DNA of 64,000 bases from Megamerina dolium. Lineage: Eukaryota > Arthropoda > Insecta > Diptera > Megamerinidae. Positions 11,016 to 23,400 of the stretch are shown here, one piece after another (positions within the stretch are counted from its first letter, which is position 1; the number at the start of each line of letters is the position of its first letter). The notes under the pieces were generated by a model. It searched no databases. It worked only from the letters and a program-made list of their open reading frames with translations, and had not been told where the DNA came from. Where the stretch lies: NCBI GenBank assembly GCA_963854835.1, contig OY978525.1:18012309-18076308 (forward strand). The letters run 5' to 3'. The position numbers were made by a program, and so were the translations under genes.

Positions 11016-13910
11016 AAACACTAACAGAATAAAGTTATCTTTCTAATTGAGTCAATTTTCAGTTTGAAATTATATGACCCGATTAATTTATTTAAATTTG
11101 ACACCTCCAAAGCACATCCTTTATAGTACTTCTTCAATTGTCTTAAATTTAATATGTCATCAACACTAGTCGACTAGGCATTCTAAATTTGAAAATCAAC
11201 TTTCTGTTGTCGGTTGTTTGAGAAATAATTTTCTTTTTTCTTTTCCGAGGCATATTGTTATTTTTCATTGGTGGAGAGTTTTTATGTGGTGGTGGTGGTG
11301 GTTCCAAGCCCAACACAAATCTACTAACCGAGCAAGTTTTCTTCCCAAATACATTTTTAGGAACATATTTACCCACAATCTCCATCCCTTAAGTGGGCTG
11401 CCCTACAAAATTGACGTTTTTATATGCAATAAAATGGACTCAGGCCCTTGATAAATCAAATTATGTACATAAAAATGCAATCTAATTAATTTTTTTTTGC
11501 ATATGATGGTATAATTTTACACAGTGAGAGAATATGTAATACGTATTATTGTCTGATAATCCATATACGCATCCTGATACTCTAACGTATATTAAAAAAA
11601 AATAAAAAAAAAACCTATATTGCCTTCTCTTAATCTTAATATCTCTATGTACCTATATGAGTGTTTATTTGTTTGCTTGTTTTCTTTAAATTAAAATACG
11701 CGTTTGTTTATCTTTTAATTTTTTCTTTTTATTTCTTCTTTTACCGCTCATCCCCGTTTCTACAGTGTTTCTTATATATGATGATATTCATATATTCTCA
11801 AGCATATTGTGATTTATGTTCATTTACGTTGCAAGAGCTACGAGAGTCTATATTCGTACACACATAAATGTTGCATAAATGTGAATGCGTCATTTGTTTG
11901 CATGCTGATAGTATAATAGGCGGATATCTGTCTGCCTCTGTGTGTGTGTGTGTGTATGTGTGCATAGACAGTACTGAATAAAATGGAAAAAAAAGGAGGG
12001 AAGCGCACGCATAATGCGTTGCCTATAGGCAAATATTCTACATACCAGTCATCCAACCAGCCAGGAAGCAAGCAGCGATTCATATTATAAATTAAATAAA
12101 AATATTTTCTTAAGCCAGCACCAACCAACAAAGGAACGAGTGAATAAAATGCACTGAAAAATATAAATACATACCGTTTGGAAAAGAAGACAGACAGAGA
12201 GAGACAGATATTTAAGGAGAGCGAATTTATGTGTAAAAGGATAACGATTTAATGAAGCCGCATGCATTGTAATCGTCTCTGTGTATGGCTCGAATTAAAA
12301 TTTCATAAAGAAAAATAGGGGAAAAATTAGCAATATATTCATAATATATGTGCATACAAACAGTTAGAAGGCCGTGATTGTTTACAAAGGATATTCATAA
12401 TATTTGGTTAAAAACGAAGAAGCAGAAAAAGAATCATATTTAATTTTTCACACAATCATAAAGGATTAAAGCTCAAAACACTTCAATAGACCTTTATCGT
12501 TTAAATTGGATATTGTCGATGCTGCTGTGTGTATGTGTGTGTGTAAATGCGTGTCTTTATGCCGACAAGAAATTATCCTTTTTACCCTTTAGCTCATATT
12601 CGCACATTTACTCACACACTCACACTATTTGACTCTTTTGTTGTCTGAAATAAATCAAGCGATCAATAAATCTTCTATAAGCAATTCGATATGCTCATCA
12701 ATGTAGATGATAGGTCAACAACAATAACAACAACAACAAAAAGAATGCTGATGGTGTTGGTAATCGTGTGGTGTGTTTGCAAGTAAATAAATAAAATATT
12801 ATTTATCAACGTGATGGTATGAATGAAGCCTAAAATAACAATAAATATATGTTGCTTCAAACATTTGCCACAATCCTGTTTTTATTCAAATGAAAACGGC
12901 ACCAACACCACCATCACCACCACCACCACCATTAACAAATAATAATAATATAAATGGGTTAAAGTATTAAATTTCAGCAGCAGCAAATATAGAATAAAAA
13001 TCAGATATTCATATACAAAAGAAGACAAAAAATCTTTGAAGTAATAATTTCTATGCAATTTCTATATAAATATTCATATTCTTATAAATATAAGGACGTC
13101 CTTTTGATATGATTTATAATATTGTATATTCAATCGATTTTTTTTTTCCATATTTCAAATGATTATTCAGAAACTTTATCTCGTATCTTATTAGCTGATA
13201 GTTATTGCATAGAAGTGAGTCATTTTTTAATAATTCGCTATAAAATATTTGTCATAATTTAATTGACCAATAAAACGAACAGAAAGTAATGCCAAAGAAA
13301 ATATGATTTTGATAAAAAGAAAATAATTTTTTTTATTCAATAAAACAGCATTTACAAAAGGATGTTTGTATGCACTTATTTGGGGGGAAGAGAACTGAAA
13401 TTATGCACATCAATGCACTCGTAAAGTATAAATTCAAAGGATATTGTATATTTCATTAACAGAGTCCGTTTGAAAATTGTAAATAAATGCATTATATACA
13501 ATGTAGAGGAATTCTTTTGATGAAAAGAATTTCAGTAAACAAAAATATATAAAGCAATATAATAATAAAACATTAAAAATAATTGAAAAATTACTTCAAG
13601 TTAATGATAATAAAAAATAATGAAAAGCTCAATGAAATAAATATGAATTCATTGATTAAACAAATAGTTTTACTCGACATGATTGTGAGGTTCGATGCCT
13701 TGAAAATATGATAAAAATTTAAATAATATATAAACATAATTTCACTTCTTTCATGACAGAGTGTTGAAAGGATTCATAGAATATACTCGTAGTTATATGA
13801 TTCGATTACTTTCGAAAGGGGAAAATTTAATATAATCAAATTTTAAATTGATCAAAATTTATACTTTTTTTCTACGGCACGATTTTAAAGTAAAACCCTC
13901 GAAATACAAT
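11016..13910. other. AT-rich intergenic stretch with simple repeats
   Basis: Contains (GGT)n near 11286-11301, (TG)n at 11937-11960, CAA runs at 12717-12740 and an ACC/CAC tract at 12900-12930. The rest is AT-rich. No gene supported; frames at 11149-11451 come from the GGT/ACC tract. Confidence 0.5.
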
Positions 13911-13911
13911 A

Positions 13912-15728
13912 CAAGAGCTGTCGGAAAAGTCATGACATATTTTGCAATGAGTTTTTCACTCGCATTTTTACACCACTTATTAGCGGGGTACCCTTCACCG
14001 TCCATGACAATCGAAAGATATTCATGGTCGTAAGAAGCCGTAATTAATATTTTCCATGATGAGTTAAATATTAAAACGACCTTACAGTCTTCCTGAGTCG
14101 ACCGATCTATATCCTGCATATAGAGATATATAGGAAGTGGTCTCGTTATGCCCATCTTTACATAGAATAAGTCGACAAAAGGTTAAAATTCATATCTGGG
14201 CGAAATACGTAGTTTGTGTACATATAGTAAAATTTCACGATCAATAATTTCGTAAAACATTTTAACCCATTAGCTCACTCACGAAAGGTTCGTTTTGATA
14301 CCTATTTCGATAGTCTGAATAAAATGGTATTTGGGAGGTCGCTAGCGGGTTAAAATGTTCCAGAAAATTGTTCGCCGGAAACTTTCACAAAGGGTATTCT
14401 CAGGCAAAATCATAATACAAAAAGCATTAAAGTTCACGGAAAATAAAAAATATATATATATATATATACCCTTGAAATATGCAAAATTTTTATACATTAC
14501 TTTATAATTTGTTCATAAATATAACTTTAGCTCTTTTCGAGGCTGATGGTTTGGAGCTAAGGACATCAGTATCGCAGTAATCGCTATCATCAGAATTTGA
14601 GTCACACGTGACGTAACATGTAGTAACATGTGACTCCACTGCAGGCTATACTTTTCAAATTCTTCAAGATCATATATTGTGATTTAAATGTCGTCACAAT
14701 GATATGCGGTCTTCAAAGGGGCTATGTAAAATATATGTGTTTTATGGGCGATTGGGATACAGGATATACTGGACACAAAATGCCATTTTATTCAGACTTT
14801 CCTAAAAAGGGGTCAAAAGGACCGTTTCGTGAGAGAACTAAATGTTCTATAAAATTATTCCTTTTGAAATTTTACTATATGTATTCAAACTACATATTTC
14901 TTCCATATGAGTCTAGGTCTTTCATCCTGAGTTGGAACCATTCCACCTCCAGATAATAACCCTGTCACAGTGTTATTGATCCAATTCCATATGAAATTGA
15001 AAGAAACGCGACTCCATTCGATTACGAAAAAAATGCTGTATCATCACATTCAAATGGCATGAACAGGTCTACAAATTGATCCTGTACCCAGCGTATTGGC
15101 CTGATTTGACTTCACGTGACACATTCTGTTTTCAAAAGTGTAAAAATGACTTGGTGGAAATATGACAAATTGTTTTGTTCACAGAAAAGTGTATCATCCT
15201 AATAGGAGATTACATTGAGATATAATATAAAATATTTTTTGGTTAATTTACGTTTTCCTTTCAAAATTGTGTTAATTGATTCTCGCCTTGCTACAATATT
15301 TCCAAAAATGCAAAGCAAGCCTATGTAAAAACTTGTTCAAACTGTATTGTGACGATTCTCTACAATGCCGTCAATGCCAGAGTTGGTTTCATACACGACT
15401 CGTCAAAGCTTCTGCAGTTTGCTTGGAAATTCTTATCATATGCACCGTGCCTTGCGTCTTCCGATGATAGTCTATTTTGATTCTTAAAAAACCAATGTTC
15501 GTTTGTGAAGAGGCTACTAAATATCTCCTCATCCAATTCTTCGATTGATCGATCGATGTACGGATTACGCAGTTATGCAGTATCACGAATGATAGAAATG
15601 ATGTCACATATTCAAACAGGAGATATGGCATTGATCAAACTTTGTTCTGTATAATAACAAATGAGCATAATAAATAAATAAAATAAATCACCCCAGAATG
15701 CGTCATAATTTTTGCTACAACCTAATAT
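13912..15728 (+). pseudogene. decayed mariner region with inverted end-like sequences
   Basis: The left edge (about 13914: CTGTCGGAAAAGTCATGACAT) and the right edge (rc of about 15695-15725: AGGTTGTAGCAAAAATTATG) resemble each other in inverted orientation and match the ends near 1829 and 53450, so they may be terminal repeats of one element. Inside, at about 15086-15155, a frame reads YPAYWPDLTSRDTFCFQKCK, the PPYSPDLAPSDYHLF block holding the third catalytic Asp (kept). Upstream YHHIQMA may be the decayed second-Asp block. A RQCQSWF motif near 15368, like a mariner N-terminus, is out of order and may be another insertion. Boundaries and unity are uncertain. Confidence 0.45.
14448..14469. 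repeat. (TA)n microsatellite
   Basis: Alternating TA run. Confidence 0.9.
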
Positions 15729-16912
15729 TTCAAACCATTCCTATTTCACAATTTTGATGTGCATATATATCTCTATTCTGTCGCTCTTATTTCACATATC
15801 ATATATCACTAAATTCTCATTGCAACTACAATAAATCGACAGAGTTACAATCTCAACTTACACAAATATCTATTTGAATTATTTGTTGTCCTTGTTATTA
15901 TTGTTGTTTTTATTACAGATTATTTGTGTTAATTAGATTTTCCTCAATTTCTTGTTTTATTATTATGATTATTATTTTTTTTTTGCTTTTGTTAAATCTT
16001 TGGCAACAGTCGATGAAGGGTGGAAGAAGGGTCGAAGTTATATGAGTACGTGCATTGAATAAATTTTTGAAGATTAAATGAACAGTTTCTTTTGTGGATT
16101 ACATACTTAGTTTTTGATTTTAATGTATGCAACATGGGCATATGTAATTAGCTTTGAGTCGTTACTAATTAAAGGGGAAGACATAGTACTGTACTAATTC
16201 AATGTTATTAAAAGTTATTGAAACTTGATAAATTATTATGAAAATCGACAGTTAGAACAATAACTTAGGATACTATAGTACTTAGAAAAAATTCTATAAA
16301 TTTCTAAACGAATGGGATATTGAATTTTTCTTGGTAGATACTTACTAGAATTATTGAGGTTGGCCCTTTGGTTTGTCCTACATACAATATCTTCTATTTG
16401 CCTGGTGATTTTAAAGTGTCCGTTTCTGTTCATTTAATGTCGAAATGATTCTTATTCATAACAGTATCGAAAATAGTTTTGCAGATAGAATTCTGAAATG
16501 TCGATGCTATAAAATCGCTCCCAAAGTAACAGAACTGCTCGAATGGAACTTCACTCTGGCATAGCTGTATATAATAGATCAATATCGCCTTTACAAATTT
16601 TACTATAATGACCCAGCATTCCGAACGAAACTTGAATGCCAATGTTGATTAAGGGGGCTCAACTATATACACCACCGATCATAGTTGATTATCTTGGATG
16701 AGACCATTTCCCTTAGTTTCTTTGAAAGTTGCAGATTTCTTCTACAAAAAATTTTGTAAAATGTCGAACATCCATTCATGATTATAGCGAGGATGCATAA
16801 GAAGCATCTAAGAACAGAAAAAATTAATTTTTCGGTATAAATTTACTCTTCGGTGGTGCTTTCAAAATGAGGAAATTACAACTTTTGTACTTTACACTCA
16901 CATAGGTAAAGG
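15729..16912. other. AT-rich stretch, two unassigned minus-strand frames
   Basis: No feature recognised. Minus-strand frames at 16430-16642 and 16236-16433 follow one another with a single stop and a frame change and have mixed composition (VKFVKAILIYYIQLCQSEVP), so a decayed coding remnant is possible, but nothing identifies it. Confidence 0.3.
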
Positions 16913-16928
16913 TATATTGAGTTCATGC

Positions 16929-17292
16929 CGGTGCCGTAGCTCAATGGTTAGTGTGTTCGCCTTCTGATCTGTAGGTAGGTGGTTCAATCCCCGGCTGATG
17001 CATAACAAATTTAATATCGATAAGATTTTTCTTTCGAATGGTACCCACCTGTCGGCAAGCAATTGGCAATTCTTCCGACAGTAACAACTTGCCATGAAAA
17101 AGCTTCTTAAAGAACTCTGTGACAAAGCTCAGAAAAAGTGATGTCACAAGTGTTCTGCCGTTCGGAACCGGCTAAAATAAGTAGGTCCCTTCTAATATTG
17201 TCCAAATTTAAGACGCACAACAGTAATGGAAGAGAAGCTCGGTCAATGAGCCCTTTGGGGCTTTATGTGGCCACATATTTATTTTTTTTTTT
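16929..17292 (+). mobile_element. tRNA-derived SINE, copy 3 (best-preserved flanks)
   Basis: A 364-bp copy flanked by a 16-bp direct repeat, TATATTGAGTTCATGC at 16913-16928 and TATATTGAGTTCGTGC at 17293-17308, with one mismatch. The head: A box TAGCTCAATGGTTAG, anticodon-arm-like CCTTCTGATCTGTAGG, B box GGTTCAATCCC. The body has the CTGTCGG/CCGACAG stem and GCCGTTCGGAACCGGC. The 3' end has AGCCC-TTTG-GGGCT, then CCACATATTTA and a long T run. The head resembles a tRNA-Arg(UCU)-type gene by its CTTCTGA anticodon arm; that ancestry is inference. Confidence 0.92.
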
Positions 17293-17299
17293 TATATTG

Positions 17300-19080
17300 A
17301 GTTCGTGCTTCCATAAGGCAAGGTGACACATATGGGAAAGAATCAAAATCATGATCTCAGTCGATTTCGACTTTTTATTTGTCCTTTTTTGTTCGATAGA
17401 AAAAGTACTCCCTTTTGCAGGTCACCTTTTGTTACAAATACCCCAGTATGAAGAATTCTTTGAGTTTTGAATATACTTATTGCTCATTTATTTGAAAATA
17501 GTCTAATAAATTTAATTAATACTTCCCTTTTTAAACATAGTTTCCGAAAGCGACGATGTAGACTAAAACTTATTTCAATGAAACACTTAAGCGCTCAATG
17601 GAGTGGTGGTAGGCCGATTAACGACAGCTAACCCCTACCATTAATACCAATTAAAATAAATAATCTCTTGTAATTGAATATTTAAATTAAATACATATTT
17701 TATAAAGCGAGAGAGAGAGAGAGAGAGAGAGACAAGGAGAGAAAGAAACAAATAGAGCACACCCAAGGGACATTAACAAAAGGGTAACTATAATACAATA
17801 TTCAACAACAGCCACCGAGACTGGCATATGAAAACCGCAAAGTAGGCACAGAAAAGGAAAAAGAAGAAGAAAAAAAACACGAAAAAACAAATACAATTAA
17901 AAGCAGAAACAGAATGGAAATAGTATTTAAATGTTAAACCTCATGCCATATGCAGTGGCACGCTTATAGTGGCGGTAACCTTAGCATCAGCATATGATTT
18001 ACGCTACAAATCTGCAACAAACAAATATAAACACGCGCTCTTATTGCCAACAACAACAACAGCAAGCATATTAAATTACAAAAAACACTCATGATGATGA
18101 TAGTGTGGAGGTAGCAGCGGTGGAAATGGCAAAATATAATATGCCAGTAGTAGCAATTGACATTTGAATGCAGAAGCAACAACAACAACAACAAGAACAA
18201 CTCCGATGCACAATAATATGCCATAAGCATGCATAGCGCTTTATGCAATATGCAACATTTTTAACAATATACATGCGTTTCTATGTGTGTGCGTGCGTTG
18301 ATGAGCATGTATGCGGTTTTATTTGCTGTCATTGTGATATTATTGCTATTGTTGTTCTTGTTGTTGTTGTTGCTGGTATTGAGAATTTTTAATTTTTTTC
18401 CCTCTGTTTTCTCATTCCCAGTCATCATATGATGCAATGTGGTTAAAGATGTGTCAAGGGTTGCTGTTGTTCATATATCACGTCATACGATATATTTGTA
18501 TGTAGTTGTACATAATATTCAGGTAAAATTAAAATCAACAATATTTACCATCATCACCACCGCCACAACTACTGCTCTGATCAAATGATATAGCCCATAG
18601 CGTGATACTTAGTTCATTAGAGACAGTTAAAGAGCTGACAATGCAAAAATCCCCAAGGATCTATTTCATAGCACTTCAGCGTGTACAGAAATGGTGATTG
18701 TATATGCACATACAAGTAGTTGCAATTGTCTGTAATAATATGCAATAATATATTCTATTGACTGTGACAGTGGTGTAGTTGAGAATATTTGAAATATGTT
18801 GAGTGAAAATATATTTGAAAATTTTCCTACCAAATCGAAACCCTCAGGTTCCTTTATGTTACAAATATTAGTCCAACAAAAGCTAAATGTTTAAGCAAAA
18901 ATTCATGATAGAGAAGCTGTAAACCAATTTTGTCTAATTAATATGTCAAATTATTAAAAAAAGCTCCCGTGATCAATCGTTGTAATGTTTGGGATAGTAC
19001 GTATTTCATAGAAACAAATTTGCATCGGCAACTAAGACAAACTTCAACTAGCGCTCATTTCTAAACCTAATCATTAGTTG
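17300..19080. other. AT-rich stretch with GA and CAA microsatellites
   Basis: Includes a (GA)n run at 17709-17732 and CAA runs near 18046-18060 and 18177-18194. The Cys- and Leu-rich frames on the minus strand come from these. No gene or mobile element supported. Confidence 0.55.
17709..17732. repeat. (GA)n microsatellite
   Basis: Twelve GA units without interruption. Confidence 0.95.
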
Positions 19081-19089
19081 ATAAAAACA

Positions 19090-19295
19090 ATCGTATGTCT
19101 TTCAGTCCTATAACTTTATATGATTCTGCTCAAAGTAGAGCAGAGGATTTACTTTTATACGTTAGGTAAATATGGTTTCCACGATTCAGTCTATTTTCAT
19201 ATACACTAAGTTTCAGCTTCATAACTTTATATCTTCGTCCGCAAACTTTGAAAACATACCTAAGGATGAATATGCGCTCGTGATTAATCTCATGT
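19090..19295 (-). repeat. decayed piece of the 154-bp repeat family
   Basis: The segment with CAGCTTCATAACTTTATATC, CGTCCGCAAACTTTGAAAAC and, upstream, CTTTTATACGTTAGGTAAAT..GGTTTCCACGATTC follows the same order as the units in 47.1-47.9 kb. About one and a third units, heavily mutated. It abuts the transposase relic that starts near 19300. Confidence 0.45.
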
Positions 19296-19299
19296 TCAT

Positions 19300-20085
19300 C
19301 TACGGTGCATAAATTGTTTGAGGAGACTGGGAATATTACACACCTCCAGTGGTCGGACCGTTCACGCCACGTTCGAACGCCGCAAGTCATTAAAGCCGTC
19401 AATCCAAGAATTCAGCTAAATCTGCTCCGAAAACAGAATATCATGGCCCGGAATATGAACGTCTCGCAAAAGTTCGTGAGTCGAATTATTTAAAAAGGCT
19501 TGAGACTTAGGGTTATCAAACGCCGTACCGGATATTTGTTGACTTCAGCCTAAAAATAAAAGAGGATGGAAAAATGCAAATATCTTTTGGTGAAGCGCGT
19601 TGAGGACTTGCACGGAAAAATCTTGTTTAGCGATGTACAAATTTTCATCGTGTGTCATCTAAGGAAGCATCTGAACTGATTCCAGGAGTCGAAAACAGTC
19701 ATTACCCAGTTTCTGTCATAGTTTGGTAGGGTGTCTCTTACGATGGGGTCATTGATTTACATTTCTGGGACAAAGAGGTCGAAACAACGGCAAACGTTTA
19801 CCAAGAAATCATTTTGGAAGCTGTTGTAAAACCAACTTAACTATTCTATGTTCCAAAACCAGTCGTGGATTTTACCGCAAAATTCTGAGTCTGTCCATAA
19901 ACCTCAAACGACCCAAACCTAGCTCTAAAATAATTTAACGGCATTAATTTCTTTTGAAAAATGGCAGTCTGGCGGTTCTTATTTAAACACGGTGGGTTAA
20001 ATAGTGTGAATTTACGAGCCAATGTAAGAAATCTTAAGAAATCATTGATTCATGCTGTGGCCAGGTGGACGAGGTGAGTACGGCT
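19300..20085 (+). pseudogene. Tc1/mariner-superfamily transposase relic
   Basis: The first frame (19305-19490, 62 codons) has RTPQVIKAVNPRIQLNLLRK and ARNMNVSQKFVSRII, the second helix-turn-helix of a Tc1-like DNA-binding region, then a stop. Further on, KRRTGYLLTSA, KILFSDVQIF (first catalytic Asp kept, about 19626-19640), GRVSLTMGSL and KSFWKLL lie in shifting frames. LPQNSESVHKPQTTQT (about 19876-19915) is the second catalytic block with Asp replaced by Asn. The end reads ANVRNLKKSLIHAVARW. Motif order is that of a near full-length element, but it has many stops and no visible terminal repeats. Subfamily not assigned. Confidence 0.75.
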
Positions 20086-20236
20086 ATTTATGACTGGTCG
20101 ACTTAAGGCATGCATAACGGCCAAAGGCAGACATTTCGTATGAATATTTGGTTTTTATATCAATAAATAGGTAAAAAAAAATTATTTAAAAATATTATTT
20201 TTAATTTTATAGTAATAGTAACCCAGTAATTTCGTG

Positions 20237-20490
20237 GCCTAATGCCGTAACTCAGTGATTAGTGTGTTGGCCTGTCGATGTGTAGAGCGTGAGTTCAATT
20301 TATAATTCTTCCAGCAGTAACAATTTTCCATGGAGAAATTTCAAAAAGAAATCTGATGAAAATAGTTATCTTCAAATATTGTCCAAAATCTAATACTCAC
20401 AACATTACTACAAGACAAGCTCGGAAAAGAGCGCTTCAGAGCTTATAAGTGTCACATATTTACAAATGAAAAAAAATAAAAATAAATAAA
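20237..20490 (+). mobile_element. tRNA-derived SINE, copy 4 (internally deleted)
   Basis: Flanked by the 9-bp duplication AATTTCGTG (20228-20236 and 20491-20499). The head TGCCGTAACTCAGTGATTAG is kept. The B-box region is damaged (GAGTTCAATTT), and the segment up to CTTCCAGCAG is missing. The tail ends in an A-rich run. Diverged, so an older insertion. Confidence 0.8.
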
Positions 20491-20499
20491 AATTTCGTG

Positions 20500-23400
20500 C
20501 GTAGAATAGGCGATTGTGTAAAGCAATATGAATGACAACACATTTACGGAGGCATCATCCTTTGAGCTGCTTTACCAGTGACACTTAATTATTGAGAAAT
20601 AATCATTGAAGAGTAATAAGACCCGAAACCCTATATTCTGACTCACATAATAGTTAATCTACTAGATATTCACACCAGTTTAATTTTCCTATAGCTTAAT
20701 TTCTTTCCAAATATATTCGAACTATGATGAATAGTTGGAATGCAACTAAAAGTACGAGTACATACATATGACGAATTTCTAACTTCGTATTTATTCAAGT
20801 ATTTATTTTCGGCATCTACTTTGATTTTACCATTCCTTCTTTTTATTTTTGTTTATTATGTGTTATATACAACATATGTTGTACATCCTTCTTATTGAAA
20901 GAAAATAATAAAATTCGTCTAGTGTAAAATATATAACACTTCATAAAATTTTCTTCTACAATTTCAATAATCTTAACATTTGTGTATACCCAAAATGTCA
21001 AACAAAACACTCAACAAAGAACCTCCATGATGTGTATCATAAATGTATGTACTCGTACGTATTATATGATATTTATTTATATACCATATGTAGGTATATC
21101 GAAAAGGGGTTCTCAATAGCATTCATACATAAATACATATATACTCGTATACTCGTATTGCATATAAGTGTGCCACTATTTTCATTTCCTCAATTTATTG
21201 ATAATAGTTTCGATTTGTTTTAAAATATTCACCCTTCTTGCCGCCATCACTCTTCTCGGACCGGATATCGATTGTAAAAATATTCAGTTTAGCAGCTGTT
21301 GTGGTGATTAAGAATTTTAATATTTTTATTTGAATTTTAAAATATTTCTGAAAATTCTATTGGCTTCTAGGTTATTAGAATATTGTATTAAAAATTATAT
21401 ATGCAATAGGTATAGGGGCATACATGATCATATCATCGTACGTATGCTTCGGTATTATAAAAGTGAAATTTTTCTTATTTTTTTTCACTATGAATGCGCC
21501 ATTATTTCCTCAGAAATATTTTCTTCTGAACAAAAAAAAAAAAAAAGAAAATATATTTTCATCATTAGTAGATGAACTCAAAGTGTCATTGCCACAGTGC
21601 CAATTAACTTGTAAAAATCAAAAAATAATTTGATTTATAATAGCAAAATTCAGGCAAGTTATGCTTGAAAGTTAGTCAATATACAAAAAAAAAATTCAAA
21701 AGAATTATTTGTAGCAAATGAAGCAATTCGAAATTAATTCTCTCATACATATAACATATATCTGGCAATATATCTACACATGTCAATAGAAACGACGACA
21801 CTAAATAATATTGGTGATAATAAGCTGTCATTATAAAAATGACAACTACAATTCATTATACAAGTAGTGTGTAATAACAACAACAACAACGATGATGAGC
21901 AAAGAAAATTTAACGAGCAATAATTTAAGAATGAATTCATCATGAACAAAAAACACCTACATACAACAGTAGCAAATCCAACTCCAACTGCAATAATATT
22001 AAATCTTTGTTAAAAGAACACCAGCATTACACAGTCACATTTACAAATGTGATATAAAAGTTACCAATGTCAGCGATGCTATTGATGATTATGATGACTT
22101 CTACACTGCTCTAATGCTCACATTTGAACAATAATAATAACAACACCGAGACAACTAAATGATTATCTTGAACATGTTAGAAGTCGAGATGTACATGTAT
22201 GACATATGAGTATAATATGTAGCACTGTTTGTCTGTTTGTACATAAACCACCAGTAGGAGTATACATATCTTCACTAGGATGTGTCAAACTTATGACTAT
22301 GTTACTGAGTTGCGTGGGGGGAAGGGGGTTGTAGCAAGCAAAAGAAAAAGAGAGCAACACTACTGACCATTACAATCGTGACAATCACATTGAATTATTG
22401 TTGATTGTTATACTTGTTGCTTGTGCTATTGGGTTTTTTTTCTTTTTCGTTTATTTTTTTAGAGTAATAAAACAAAAAACTAACAATAACAGCATGTCAT
22501 ATGTAACAGATAATCTTAGTGATTGTTGTTAGTGATGTCAACATTGTGATTATAATGATTTGTATGAGTTCATTTCACTTTTGTTTTTGACTTTGCTTGC
22601 CATAATGATAGAAAGCTCTTGTAGAAGTTACATATCTTATATTGATATCTCATATTATTGACTTGTGATGATTAAGATAATATTTATGTCATAATGATTA
22701 TTATTGTGTTTTGTGATAATGATAGTGTTCGAATAACGATGATAAAGCATGAAATGATATAATCACATATCCTGTTACATACAAACGATGATCATAATAG
22801 TAATAGAACATTAACATTAGTGTGCACTAGTTCTCACATAATGGTGAGTTTATTTGTAGACTAAGTTACAATTTTGTTCAGAAATTACGTAAAATATTCT
22901 GATGGTGTTGGCTTTTATGTATATGTAATAAGATATCGATTTTCAATGAGTCGTAGCTAGGAGAACCTATTAGATTTATACCGATATTTTTGTGATATCA
23001 ACATTTTTACCTAGAACAGCCTTTGTATGAAGTTATATGAAGTTGTATGAAGTCATATAAATGAGGTTACCATAAAAATTTAGTGTATGCAAACGGTTGA
23101 CTCTTCTATGGGAGAGTAGAATACAAAACATATTAGTAATGATTCTACTTTTGTCAATTGCCCATAAAACTTATTTCACCACCTGGGGAATTATTATTGA
23201 ATGTGAAAATTTGGTCATTTTGAGTTAATGCTAAAGTCATCGAATTATAATACAAACCAAATTGCTTGTCTGGAAGTTTATTAAAGATTTCAAAATATCT
23301 TGTGTCAGTTGTATGGCTCATATTGTTTTAAGTATATTTCTATTTTAGTCGTAAACTTCTTTACGCTGTAGTGATTCACAAGGTCTCATAAAATCATAAG

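Noticed and set aside
14630..14956. 108-codon plus-strand frame between mariner-like ends
   Set aside because: No transposase or other motif; lies upstream of the readable mariner block and does not align with it.
16929..17005. Possible genuine tRNA gene
   Set aside because: A and B boxes are present but the acceptor and anticodon stems do not pair properly, and the same head recurs at the start of many copies of one repeat, so it is a SINE head.
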